A program made the position numbers and the translations under genes. From assembly GCA_032622095.1 (NCBI GenBank), contig CP136066.1, forward strand, positions 145,665,559-145,729,558: DNA of 64,000 nt. The letters are read 5' to 3'. The notes under the pieces are model-generated. The model ran no database searches. It saw only the letters and a list, made by a program, of their open reading frames with translations, and was not told where the DNA came from. The first letter of the stretch is position 1, and each line of letters starts with the position of its first letter. Shown here piece by piece: positions 52,838 to 63,584 of this stretch. Source of the stretch: Siphonodentalium dalli. Taxonomy: Eukaryota > Mollusca > Scaphopoda > Gadilida > Siphonodentaliidae.

Positions 52838-55741
52838 CACCCTATGTGTGCCGATCGGTGTATTGCTGTGGGTCGGTGTAGAGCTGCTAACCATGGGAAT
52901 TCCCGTACGAGGGGTAGATTGGAAAACGTGGTTTGTCAAAGCACCGAATGAAATTTTCTTAACTGTTTTTTTGCTTTAATCATTGAACAAAGGACCCAAC
53001 AAACAGTAAGTATGATTGCCTAGTTAATAATATCGCATAATCGCGTCCCTTCAATACTTTTATCACAGCTTTTGCCTCGAAAAAGGTAAAATTCCTGTTT
53101 AAATCTCCATAACTTTTGCAAACCAAGACCTTTACTTCGGGAAATCAATTGAAATTATAGGCAAATATATTGAGAATCAATTTGGGTGCGTAAACCCAAC
53201 CATCAAAGCTATATTTCTTGGTGAAAATTTAGTTTGACGGAGGGCACTACCGAGAAAAAATGGCACGAATATAGCACGAGAAGATCATGTGATAGTTACG
53301 ATTTTACCGCAAATGTCCGGGAAATAGCAAATTATTGACATTCCAGTTTCATTGAGATTTTAATGGAATTTGAACTAAATGCAGCTGTTTCCTTATTCGA
53401 TGATCTGTTGGAATATGCAATTGATCTAATATCGATATGGCATGTCTGTAATAACCTACAACATTGTATTTATTACCTATCCTGCATCTATGTGTGATTT
53501 ATACAGATTTCGCAGTTAATTATCAGGTAGGCCTATATATGTATATTGACACTGCCGAAATTGACGTCATTTCCCCTTTGACGTTTAATTTCTTTTTGTG
53601 AAATTTCGTGCATAAATTGTATTTTAAAAGTTGTTCCCAACAATTTAAACCACACATCAACCTGCCAAATTTCTAGCTGGGATATGTAATAAACAGAATA
53701 ACCAACAGGCTGCAATGATTACGTGATATAACGCACTCAGTATAGATGTACTAACTTGTAAACTCTTTCATTCGGGTTTCTATCAGGTCCATCCACCTTG
53801 TGACGTATATCACGTAATCATTGAATCCAGTTGATTTATCTCAATATAAGTAAGTTCCATAATATTCATTCACATGGTGATTTCTCTCATCATTTCTGGG
53901 ATGGTGCAGGCGTTTAAATGTTTTCACTGTGGATCAAAGTGGACGAATCTGAGTGATATTGCAGATCACAATGTCACAGATCACGGACAATGTGAGTTGC
54001 GCTATTTGGAAAAGTTTTTGGACCATGCGACAGGGACAGAGAAATACGCGCTGAAAGTTCATCGTGGTGTCATTCCAACAGACCAAGTCTCAGAGGGGAG
54101 AAGGGTCGATGTTAAGGACGAGTCAATATACATTGTCAATGTGAAATCGAAAGTAGAAAAACTCAACACACCTGCCAAGCGAAAACTAAACTATGAATCA
54201 GAACTAGTTGATGAACAAGAAGACAGTTCAATGGATGATACCAGTGGCAGTATTATCCCAATAGACGAAATGGAATTTGAAGTTGAGATTGAGGAACTAA
54301 CAGACCTGCTGCCAAAAGTGCTACAACAGTTAGAAGGTGATGGGCATGTCGATCTGTATGTGGAGATGAATCGACTGATCGCTCATGGCTCACTGCCCTT
54401 AGACAATATATGTTATTTGTTATTCTTGGACTTAATCCGGTTATTTTCTTTGCCAACTACATCGATGATGCGATTTCTAAGACAAACCAAAATGTTCTTG
54501 TTAGCTGGATATCGGCTATTTCAAGGAAAATTTCTTTGTTTCATGCGGAGTCCTTAACACATTGGCGACTTAACTCAAGGATTAACAGAGAAAAACTACT
54601 ATGACCCTCTAACAGTTAAGCTGAATTTTGCCGTACCTCATAGACTCAACCTTATGACAAAGGACCAAGAATCTAAAAAAGACAAATTGTTCTTAAGAAT
54701 CTAAGGGTTATCTTCCTGGTATTCGCCAAGACATTATCCAGCAAGTAGCACATGTGTTTGGAAAAAATAGTTAAGATAGCAGTCGACGGAAAAAAGATAT
54801 GCAGAGGAAAAGGCAAAGTTCTTGGTGTTGTTGATTGTTGGGGAAGAGAGACCGAGCCAACTCTGGAAGACAGACGGAAAACACTGGAGAAGGACAAAGA
54901 AGCAGTATCAAGATGTTTGGAAATTATAGAATATTGTGAGGCCTGTGGAATCGATGACTTGGAGTCAGTCTTATCTTCTGCATCTTCGTAATTAGTCGAG
55001 AAAATACAACACATCACAAGACTCGTAGAGACCAACATGATTCTAAAAGCTAATGCCAACTCTGCGACGCAATTAATACAATACGAAACAACTATGGCTA
55101 AGTCATAATAAAATGATATTTGCACCTGACGTAAATGTTTATACGATATGTTTAGTCATGATCAATCAGTCCCATATATGTTTGAAGAATGTCCTAGAAT
55201 AACACCGCCTAAACCTGTTAAAATACCAGCATATATGAAGGTTTAATTTCAGCTATCATCCGTTCTTTGAAAGCTTTTTCCCGATCATACCATGTTTTCT
55301 CATTGCTATATTTGTGCCATGTTTTCTCGGTAGTGCCCTCCGTCAAACTAAATTTTCACCAAGAAATATAGCTTTGATGGTTGGGTTTACGCACCCAAAT
55401 CGATTATCAATATATTTGCCTATAATTTCAATTGGTTTCCCGAAGTAAAGGTCTTGGTTTGCAAAAGTTATGGAGATTTAAACAGGAATTTTACCTTTTT
55501 CGAGGCAAAAGCTGTGATAAAAGTATTGAAGGGATGCGATTATGCGATATTATTAACTAGGCAATCCACTTGCTGTTTGTTGGGTCCTTTGTTCGATGAT
55601 TAAAGCAAAAAAAACGTTTTTAAAATTTCATTCTGTGCTTTGACAAACCACGTTTTCCAATCTACCCCTCGTACGGGAATTCCCGCGGTTAACAGCTCTA
55701 CACTGACCCACAGCAATACACCGATCGGCACACATAGGGTG
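52838..55741. mobile_element. 2.9-kb DNA transposon with 438-bp inverted termini, unclassified
   Basis: Terminal inverted repeats 52838-53275 and 55304-55741, both 438 bp and nearly identical (tips CACCCTATGTGTG / CACACATAGGGTG). Flanking 5-bp duplication TTGAT at 52833-52837 and 55742-55746. Between them is one decayed gene (53874-55100) with a C2H2 finger. I see no RAG1-like, DDE or hAT signature in the gene. CAC tips with a 5-bp duplication recall Transib/RAG-type elements, but the gene does not support that. Also inside is a short inverted pair attacgtgatat / atatcacgtaat flanking 53721-53820. Confidence 0.85.
53874..55100 (+). pseudogene. Unclassified transposon-borne protein with C2H2 finger, broken
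   Basis: Frame 53874-54557; an acceptor-like GGTGCAG at 53909 suggests coding may begin at AFKCFHCGSKW. A classic C-X2-C-X12-H-X4-H finger (CFHCGSKWTNLSDIADHNVT DH) is followed by ~120 charged residues. Then comes a block I recall from uncharacterised proteins repeated in cnidarian and mollusc genomes (LDNICYLLFLDLIRLFSLPT TSMMRF, GYRLFQGKFLCFM). TAA at 54555-54557 interrupts it. The same frame continues HIGDLTQ...YYDPLTVKLNFAVPHRL to a second stop near 54704. Then, shifted, GYLPGIRQDIIQQVAHVF, and shifted again, VKIAVDGKKICRGKGKVLGV VDCWG and a heptad-like acidic helix ending 54991. At least one stop and two frameshifts (one at an A6 run near 54763). Function unknown. Sole gene of the element. 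Confidence 0.7.
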
Positions 55742-55746
55742 TTGAT

Positions 55747-56010
55747 AGGCATGAATCTTGCAATTCTAATTTCAAGAGAGTGGATCTCATGCCTGCTTTA
55801 CCATTATGCCTTGTTTGGGACTTATGGAACATATTCATGAGTTCCAAATAAACATGCATGCCCATTTATTATTTTCTTGACAGCATGAGAAATGTACATT
55901 TCCATTTCGTTTGACACTTAATATTCAAACAACATTTTACTGGTACATGTACACTTCATTGCTTCACCCACATGTTTCTTTTGCACACATTTAAAAATGC
56001 TGGGTGCTAT
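55747..56010. other. No recognised feature
   Basis: Unique-looking AT-rich spacer between the 2.9-kb element and the next MITE. Confidence 0.4.
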
Positions 56011-56014
56011 CTAA

Positions 56015-56343
56015 AGGGGTACTGAATTTGCCAATTATGGGACCATCTCCTTTTATACTCAAGAGAATATATGCAGCAAATTAATGCATTTGAGCCATGG
56101 ATTAGTGCCAGAACACTGATGTGTTCTATGAGAACGATGCGAACAACATGGTAAAATATTTATATGACTGGAGTCATAAATTCATTTTCAATATACTTAC
56201 CATGTTGTTTGCACCATTAATAGAGCACATAAGTGTATTTGGCATTAATACATGCCTCAAATTCATTCATTTGTTGCATATATTCTGTTGAGTATACAAG
56301 GAGATAGTCCTACAAATAACCGGATTCAGGGTACAGTTCCCCT
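56015..56343. mobile_element. TTAA-type palindromic MITE, family E
   Basis: Right TTAA at 56344-56347; the left counterpart has mutated to CTAA (56011-56014). The left AGGGGTACTG and inverted right AGGGGAACTG match. Arms pair over ~130 bp each (ccatctccttttatactcaa gagaatatatgcagcaaatt). The loop contains gttctatgagaacgatgcga acaacatgg. No coding capacity. Confidence 0.7.
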
Positions 56344-57105
56344 TTAATATATTATTTGTTCAAAATAAATGTTTTGTTTTGATAAACTTGCTTTTATAAT
56401 TGACACCAACTAATGCTACACAGGTTTTGAAAATGTGCTGAACAGTATATTCGTGTCTTGTCATGATTTCTGTAGGAGTATCTTTGTATAGGTTGCAAGG
56501 AAATTTAAAATTAACTGAAGACGAACTGCTGGTGGCTGCCAGACTTTTGGGAACACACTTAAAGTAACTGCATTAGTGCTGGTCACAAACCCTGTGTACC
56601 CTTCAGCAGATTTTCAAAACCTGTGTACCGTAAAATACCCTTCAGCACTTTTATTTGGTGAGTGACCCCCTTCAGCCCAACTGACATCTTCAACAATCAG
56701 GCAGAATATCCCATACGAACAATTCAAATATATAGGTTCTATAATATTTTCGGACATAAATTCCGAGCCCCATCCCTCTGAGTTTATGGCCAAAATCAGT
56801 ATGTGAATACTGAAACACACTATTAAGAATAACAGCAAGTTTGATATCTTGTTCAATGTTAATGTACACATGACACAATCGTTTCGACGATTCTGCGACC
56901 AATTCCACGATTCTGCGGCTTGACAACCACGGTGCTGCGGCAGTTTAACGATTCTGCGGCCTTAGTATACGTGATATTTTATGACAAACATAGATAAAGA
57001 GGTCTTTTACTGAATTGGGACGATAAAAGTGGGCTTCTTCTTGCATGCATCGTGTAGAGTAGACTTTGCAGGTCCACCGGGTTAATTCACGGAATACATA
57101 CGAAG

Positions 57106-57348
57106 ATGAGATCTATACATAAAATGAGGCACAATCGGCTCGGTCAAGTCTGGATAATCCGATCAAACCGCGAACCGATCGCAAAAAGTAATTTCTTGGG
57201 CTACAAGGGGACATTAACGGTGCGAAAATTAACATCCTACGTAAGCTTTGATAAGCATAAATGTATTATTTGTCAAATTCGTACCCCCGTTGACGCAATA
57301 TTCAATATAATTATACACAGAAATGCAGTAACGGTGTCAACTATTTGA
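57106..57348 (+). CDS. Unidentified open frame with CIIC motif
   Basis: 80 codons; VRKLTSYVSFDKHKCIICQI contains a Cys pair in a context (FDxxxCIxCQ) I associate with uncharacterised invertebrate transposon-linked proteins. It begins with an ATG but an N-terminal exon could precede it. Lies in the left part of the 56872-60391 element and could be part of its gene. Weak evidence. Confidence 0.25.
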   Translation: MRSIHKMRHNRLGQVWIIRSNREPIAKSNFLGYKGTLTVRKLTSYVSFDKHKCIICQIRTPVDAIFNIIIHRNAVTVSTI

Positions 57349-57879
57349 CAACGCCCCGCTTCGACCATGACAACGGCGATTGGGCGACTCGTTGAACGGT
57401 AATTTTCATTTGTATACGATGTATCGGTCACTGCACTGTCATCGGACAGCTTATTTATGCGTATAAGCCCGTGTATCAATAAATGTTTGGAACAGTGCCT
57501 TCGTTGCACAATGCACATGTCCTGGATTCAATACAGTACTGTGTATTTACTGCATGATCCCCACATGTGAAGCTATAGAGACCAAGTCACATAAGAGATA
57601 CATGTATAGTGGATTGGACAAAGCGTGACACACATGCTCGTGTAAAAATATATGTTGATACGGGTCGTAAACCCAAGCCAACCACTGACTATTGACTATA
57701 AATGAGTATGTTGGACTAGTATGCATATAGTATGAATTTTATTTGATACATTGTTTTGAAAACTGTACAAATATTTATCGACAACACGAATTTTGTATTC
57801 GCATTCTGGCTAATCTTCAGCCGTAACATTACTTCGTACTCGATAGACTTTCATATAGACTATAGAAACAGCCATATGC

Positions 57880-58326
57880 GTGCGACGTGACCTTGACCTT
57901 GAAATCGGGTCAATTCAAGGTCAAATCGAGAATTTTGATGGGATTTTCACGAAATTTGATACATTGGGTTACTTTTGTCCACTGAGTGTTTTGGACGGGT
58001 CAAATCGTGACCCCGACCTGACCTTCAAAATGATCAATTCAAGGTCAAGTCGGGTAAAGCCGGATGGATTTCGACGGGCACGTTTGTCGGGTACATTTGG
58101 ACGGGCAGTGTTTTGGACGGGTCAAATCGTGACCCCGACCTGACCTTCAAAATGATCAATTCAAGGTCAAGTCGGGTAAAACCGGATGGATTTCGACGGG
58201 CACGTTTGTCGGGTACTTTTGTCCGGGCAGTGTTTTGGACTGGTCAAATCGTGACCCCACTTTACCTTGACCTTCAAAATGGACAATTCAAGGTCAAAGC
58301 CCGGACGAAGTCGGGTCACCTTCTAA
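57880..58326 (+). mobile_element. Helitron-like 3' end with ~120-bp tandem units
   Basis: Repeated units of gtgttttggacgggtcaaat cgtgaccccgacctgacctt caaaatgatcaattcaaggt caa at ~57987, 58100 and 58225. It terminates cccggacgaagtcgggtcac cttCTAA before T, the same hairpin end as the minus-strand element at 38498. The 5' start was not located. Confidence 0.6.
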
Positions 58327-58328
58327 TA

Positions 58329-58560
58329 TCTATATAAAAGCTGAATGTGTGTGTCTTTCTGTAACTATGTCATGCTTTACGATGCGTTCAAAATATATGA
58401 CCCTCATATCCATTGCGCCCAATTTTTTATCATTTTCTGCACCACATCTTAGAATAAGCGAGATCACCGAGTCGCGGCCATATTGGATTACCCAGACCCC
58501 ATTCCGCGGTTTAAGTCTACGTGTCAAAGTTCTGGAGGTGCATTCCATATAATGATTTTT
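58329..58560 (+). mobile_element. Head of a second Helitron-like repeat
   Basis: A|TCTATATAAAAGCTGAATGT GTGTG begins two bases after the CTAA|T end of the previous element, a head-to-tail arrangement. The following ggccatattggattacccag and gtcaaagttctggagg tract resembles the arm of the 43238-43535 MITE. The 3' end was not found. Confidence 0.5.
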
Positions 58561-59484
58561 TAATATTCATGAAATACATGTCCGCGTTCACGGAAAATAT
58601 ATAGCGGTAATTAAGGACGGATGATATAAATGATTTATATAGAGGATCCCCAACGAGAACTGTTGGGATATAACATTTTATAAAACGAGTTTGATAACTT
58701 TCTTTATACCCTTTTTTAAAATATCAAAATCTTTAAAAGAAGCTGAAAATGCATGCACAATGGATATATTTACGGTGTCGGCCGAGACGCTACACAAAGG
58801 TATACGACAGAATAGCGCACTCTGGCTGGCGACGAAAAAATATAGTCCCCCAATTTGCCTCTTTGTTTTGTATCTATTTTCGTCAATGCAAAGGAGTTGG
58901 GACCAAAATTTCCAATATCTAATGTTGGTATCCTGCGCGGCTTTTCGAAAGTACTATTAATCCGCGCGTTCATTGCGGGTGTGATGTCAAGTATCCCGGG
59001 AAGCACACACATATTCATCATTATTGGATATAAGGAAATATGCAATATTAGGATCTTTTAATGATACAATATATACAGCCAAAGTGAAAAAAAACACATT
59101 TAAAATGGAACATTATTTTGTCTTGAATGTGTCTTTACTTCCTCTTGTGTTGTGGTAAGGAAATCAATATTATTTTTGTTAATCCGTCTTTTTAGCTCGT
59201 TTTCCTTCTTAAAATATGATTATGTGATAAAGTGGATTTCAAATTCGTCCCAGTTATTTGCAAAATAATTTATTAACCTTGTCCATTTTAAAGTCAGCTT
59301 GAAAAAACACATTAGAGATTATCTATCCCTCCCCATTTCCATATCTCTCTCCCTATCTCTCTCACATCTCTCTCCCCTCTCTATCTCCCCTCTCTATATC
59401 CCCTCTATCCATCCCCTCCTCCTCTCTCTCTCCCTCCCATCATATCTCCCTCCCCTTCCCTCTTTCTCCCTAGATATATATATA
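58561..59484. other. No gene; CT-rich microsatellite
   Basis: 59335-59470 is a (tctc)n / tccc(t)n pyrimidine tract. The remainder has no recognised feature. Confidence 0.5.
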
Positions 59485-59970
59485 TTAAGTTTCATGTGTG
59501 GAGTTAATTTCTAAGGCGACCATTCTCCACCATCGATACCACAACGCAACTGAGAATAAGACATGTTGGCGATAAGAAAATACCGAGACATTGTGAGTCG
59601 ACTGCGCACAGACAGACGGAAGGAAAGTTGGATAGGCGGAAAGGCAATTTAAATCATGTAATGTGTGGTGCACATATATGGAAATTAAACATGTACAGTA
59701 TAGCAATATACGATTCGACATTACGTTATTTTCCTCAGCTGGCTCCAAATAAAAGAGTCTTAATCTCGTAGGCTTGGGGTCGTGTGATTCATATGCGTAT
59801 TCATGTCTATAGCGAGCGTGCCATTCATTAGAAAACGACTTCTCGTGAGCACAAGTTAATGAAATTTCAATTGCTGGTCGCACAATCGTCGTTGTCATAG
59901 TCGACTCATCGGCGTTGTCAATTGAATGCGATGATACCCCCGCAAATATGGACACAGCGCCATCAATCAC
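59485..59970 (-). CDS. Unidentified 161-codon open frame
   Basis: Longest unexplained minus-strand frame in this part. IEISLTCAHEKSFSNEWHAR YRHEYAYES looks protein-like, whereas the C-terminal third is not. No family recognised. Inside the 56872-60391 element, so it may be a remnant of that element's gene, or chance. Confidence 0.25.
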   Translation of the reverse strand: MIDGAVSIFAGVSSHSIDNADESTMTTTIVRPAIEISLTCAHEKSFSNEWHARYRHEYAYESHDPKPTRLRLFYLEPAEENNVMSNRILLYCTCLISIYVHHTLHDLNCLSAYPTFLPSVCAQSTHNVSVFSYRQHVLFSVALWYRWWRMVALEINSTHET

Positions 59971-60619
59971 AGAACTGAGGTTAACATCAGTTGTGAAAAA
60001 TCACCCAAAGACGTATGGCTATGTTATTATTTGGTTTTCCACTCAATTTTATAGGACATTATATATTTTTTCTAAACTCTGAAGACGAATTTCACTCAGT
60101 GATGTGTGTAAAACCAGAACAACTGGTCTATTTGTGTCAAAGATTATGTATTGTTGTGCTAACTGTCTAGTGCTGAACTCTATCGATTATCGAATCGAAG
60201 ATCGCCGTACCTAATAGAAATATAATATATGGTACATATACCTACATATTTCTGGATTTATTCATTCTTTAAATTTTGTTTAGTTTTTATCGCATCGGCC
60301 TGGTCGCAGAATCGTTAAATTGCCGCAGCACCGTGGTTGTCAAGCCGCAGAATCGTGGAATTGGTCGCAGAATCGTCGAAACGATTGTGTCGTGTGATGT
60401 ATATTTCCACAAGTAATACTTTCCCTACAACACAAGTAGGCATTTTATGTCATTTCGGTCGAGGTAGTTCAATATTTCTGCAGCTGGAAAAAAATATCAA
60501 AAAATAATTATAAAAAAACATTTCCCTACCTACCCTAATTTTTTCTCTCCGTTATCGGAAACATATTATATTTTTTATTTGGCCTAATCAAAAATATAAT
60601 TTTTTCCATATTTTTGGGG

Positions 60620-60900
60620 GGGGGTTTTCGACTTAGAAAATTTGGAACATTTTTGCCTTTTGGATGAGATTGGGTACCTTCATGGTGTAATCAACTCCTC
60701 CTACAGTTTTAAATGTAGAGATTTGAAACTCCGGGATATTGTTCCTAACATGTTGGTGATTTGCAACATCTATATAGCTATTACAAAAATACCATTTTTT
60801 TCTCGTTTGCATGCGTTTGTTCATCGGGTTGTTTTGTCCAAGAAATTTTGCGGTGGTTTGCAACATCTATATACTGTATAACATTGTTGCAAATAGTATC
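60620..60900 (+). repeat. 'taccttcatggtgtaa' dispersed repeat copy
   Basis: A G-run at ~60617, then ttcgacttagaaaatttgga ac and gagattgggtaccttcatgg ... gatttgcaacatctatatag ct, matching 52480-52590 closely; a second gtttgcaacatctatatact follows. Confidence 0.65.
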
Positions 60901-61574
60901 CTTCTAACAATTCCAATCATGAAGTTTACCACTCGAGTCGGGGGACATGTGGTCTGCGACCTTTTATTTTGTTAGCAGACGTAGAGCCAACAAAGAGCAG
61001 AATTTTTTTATCGACAAAAACACATTTGGATAATTGTTTATCCTATCTGTCAAATTTATTAATGGCTAAACAATTGGATCTCACAGTGAGAGGTCCTTGT
61101 GTGAATAGGGACAGAGTTATGAGACTTAAAACGACTCCTCCCCCACCCCAATAACTTTAACCCCTTCTTAAGACAAATTATTTGACCTTTTGATTTTAAG
61201 TTAGGTACTGATATATGTATTACCGGTACTGTGATCATATCTTTGACCAATTATCAGTTATAGCTAATCGCTATCGCCAAGGTATGGGTTAAACATCTGC
61301 CGTTCGTAATCGGCCTCTCGTCTTGAAATTAAGTACTCTTATTTTCAGTTCAACAAATGCATACATGTTAATGTATAGACAAAGAAAAGAATTCAGGTAA
61401 GTACATAGATATTTTTCACAATGTGCCCATCTGGCATTCTTTTTGAATAAATCAAAATTTTATCTGAATTTACCCACAAGATTTTGAATCTTGTTAAATT
61501 GTTATCAGATGCATCAACTCCAGAGGTTTATTAATTGTGTAAGAAAGTTACTCTACTGTGGATACTTGTTTTAG
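60901..61574. other. No recognised gene
   Basis: A 61-codon plus frame at 60969-61154 has no recognisable domain. AT-rich otherwise. Confidence 0.35.
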
Positions 61575-61685
61575 ATGCAGTTACTCCAGAAGAATACCCA
61601 CCACATTTAAAGAGACTTCTTCAGAATCTACAAGACCGATGAAGCTGAGAGAATACAGAGGGAGATAGATAAGTCCACTTGCAAG
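61575..61685 (+). CDS. Possible exon of an unidentified gene, frame broken
   Basis: Between ACTTGTTTTAG and AAG/GTAAAA. The first part reads DAVTPEEYPPHLKR. The second part, in another frame, reads RDFFRIYKTDEAERIQREID KSTCK. Both look like real protein and overlap at catttaaagagacttc, so one base change near 61607 separates them. I do not recognise the family. It may be a host exon with a base error, or a pseudo-exon. Confidence 0.35.
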
Positions 61686-62042
61686 GTAAAAATTTATCAG
61701 TGAATCATCTATAATTTCTAATTATGTGAACAGTCCTAACTAAGACCCCCACCCCACCAGTGACGGCCTGCTGTAAGCATCTTATTGTACAGACAGATAG
61801 CCTCAGCTCTGTTATATAAATAGTGTAGAGAAACGAATGTGACACTTAAGGAAAATGATTGTTTGTCTGAGATAGCTTACACCTGTATCTGCTGAAATAT
61901 CATGCTAGTGCTTTCTCATGTTGTGAGGAGGTTATGTTACTCAGGGTTCGCGCTGGCCCAAAATTCCCAGGTGCCAACACTGTTGCTAATTGCATTATTT
62001 TTAGAGCCACTTTGTACTTTCTGTTGCCACTTTTTTCCGGCC
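61686..62042. other. No recognised feature
   Basis: No coding or repeat structure seen, apart from ggttcgcgctggcccaaaat near 61945. Confidence 0.35.
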
Positions 62043-62445
62043 AGTATTTTTAGCTCACCTGAGACGAAGTCTCCGGTGGAGCTATAGTCATCACTCCTCG
62101 TCTGTCCGTCTGTCTGTCCGTCCGTCAACTTTTTTTTAAAACATCTTCTCCTCTGAAACCATCATACCAAATTGGTTCATATTTGGTGTGGATGTTCCCT
62201 AGGTGACTCTCATTCAGATTTGTTCAAATGAGGTCACCAAGTCAAATAGTTTTGATATCAGGACCATAACTATTTTTCCACATAGTAATTCTTAAAACGA
62301 CTTCTTTTCTGAAGTTGTCGGGCCGAATGGGTTCATATTTGGTATGAGGGTACCTTGGGTGACTGTGGTTCAGATTTGTTCAAATGAGGTCACTGTGTCG
62401 AATGTTGGCGGAGCCAGTGACATAACTAAAAAAAAAAAAAAAAAA
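62043..62445 (+). repeat. 'TTTTTAGCTCACCTGAGAC' dispersed repeat
   Basis: tttttagctcacctgagacg aagtctccggtggagctata g, then ccgtctgtctgtccgtccgt c, then repeated aaattggttcatatttggtg tgg / gtgactctcattcagatttg ttcaaatgaggtca units (twice). It ends in an A-run at ~62430. A second copy without the head is at 63240-63580. This repeat style is common in marine invertebrate genomes. Confidence 0.65.
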
Positions 62446-62893
62446 AACCCCCAAAAAATATTCAGATTTAACTCCTTGCTCAATTTAACACACAATTTTT
62501 TTTTTATAACATGTTATAAAATTTGAAAAACTCACATAATTATAACATCCTCTGAGTTATAAAACTTCAGTCTTCATTGAAATCACAGAAACTTTCCATT
62601 ACCCACCCCCCCCCCCCCCCCCCTCCCCCTCACATGACCCAGGACCCCACCCTGCCAACAGCCCCTTCACCCATATCATATCACAACTTACCTCTCTCCA
62701 GAAGCAGTTATTATATCTGCCAATATTATATCTACAAGAGGACTCAGTGTCAGAGAGACACACAGTCAGATCATTAATTGAGATCAGAATGACAGATTAG
62801 AGATTAGAATGTTATTGGACAGGTTTGTGTAAACACTGCACTAGCAATGGTGCTTGTTGTTATTATCAAATTAAAACAAAATTATTTTCTCAA
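62446..62893. other. No gene; poly-C run
   Basis: A C-run of ~17 near 62606 in an otherwise featureless stretch. Confidence 0.45.
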
Positions 62894-62936
62894 GCCTGAA
62901 TTTAGTGTGTCTGACATTTGCAGAATGAGGTCCCCC

Positions 62937-62971
<35 letters not shown>

Positions 62972-63178
62972 GAATTTAGTGTTGCTACCCTGTACAGCAG
63001 ACTAGAATCACCAACTTCAACAGTAGAACTTCAATCTGTTTCTAGGTTTCCCATGGCAGTTGAGGCCTAATCAGACTGAGTGAATTCAGTGATGCTAGCC
63101 TGCCTTGCGGAAGAGTGTCATTCAATTCACATTTTGGGGACCTCATTCTGCAAATGTCAGACACTAAATTCAGGCTTG
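62894..63178. mobile_element. Hairpin element copy with expanded poly-G
   Basis: Left aagcctgaatttagtgtgtc tgacatttgcagaatgaggt cccc and inverted right ggggacctcattctgcaaat gtcagacactaaattcaggc tt, as in 1331-1485. After gaggtcccccc the expected agaggg is replaced by a run of ~32 G. The internal loop is duplicated (gctaccctgtacagcagact, gctagcctgccttgcgg). Confidence 0.65.
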
Positions 63179-63584
63179 GCTGTTTCATATTTTCTTAACC
63201 ACCACTTATCCAGGTGAAGAAAAATTGGGGGGTATATTGGATTGAATTTGTCTTCTGTCTGTCAGGCAGTCCTTCTATCCATCTATCTGTTGGGATGTCT
63301 ATCCATCTGTCTTTCAACAATTGTTTTCTTCTCCATATTAAAGACCAAATGTTTTATATATTTTGGTGTGCATGTTCCCTAGGTGACTCACAATCAGATT
63401 TGTTCAAATAAGTTCATCAGATCAAATAGGTGCAAAGCCAGGACCATAACTGTTTCCCCCCATAGTAATTTTTAAAACAATTTCTTCTCAAGAACCATTG
63501 GGCCTATATAGCTTATATTTGGTATGGAGGGGCCTTGGGTGACCGGGGTTCAGATTTGTTCAAATGGGGTAATTTTTAGGAAAA
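63179..63584 (+). repeat. Second copy of the 62043 repeat family
   Basis: ccatctatctgttgggatgt c, then ttttggtgtgcatgttccct aggtgactcacaatcagatt tgttcaaat and a second unit tatttggtatggaggggcct tgggtgacc. Confidence 0.6.

Larger units (their letters stand above)
56872..60391. mobile_element. 3.5-kb element with ~90-bp inverted ends built of GATTCTGCG motifs
   Basis: 56872-56960 is matched inverted by 60302-60391 almost perfectly (GACACAATCGTTTCGACG, then gattctgcgaccaattccac, gattctgcggcttgacaacc, acggtgctgcgg). The motif cgattctgcg(g/a)c repeats three to four times per arm. No target duplication could be fixed (flanks acacat / gtgtga). The interior contains unidentified open frames (57106-57348 plus; 59485-59970 minus) and inserted Helitron-like pieces. 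A DNA transposon is likely. Confidence 0.65.

Noticed and set aside
52838-53275. LTR retrotransposon terminal repeats
   Set aside because: The matching copy at 55304-55741 is inverted, not direct, and there is no TG...CA end, primer binding site or gag-pol.
52838-55741. Transib or RAG-like transposon
   Set aside because: The 5-bp duplication and CAC tips fit, but the heptamer differs and no RAG1/Transib catalytic motif is visible, so I left it unclassified.
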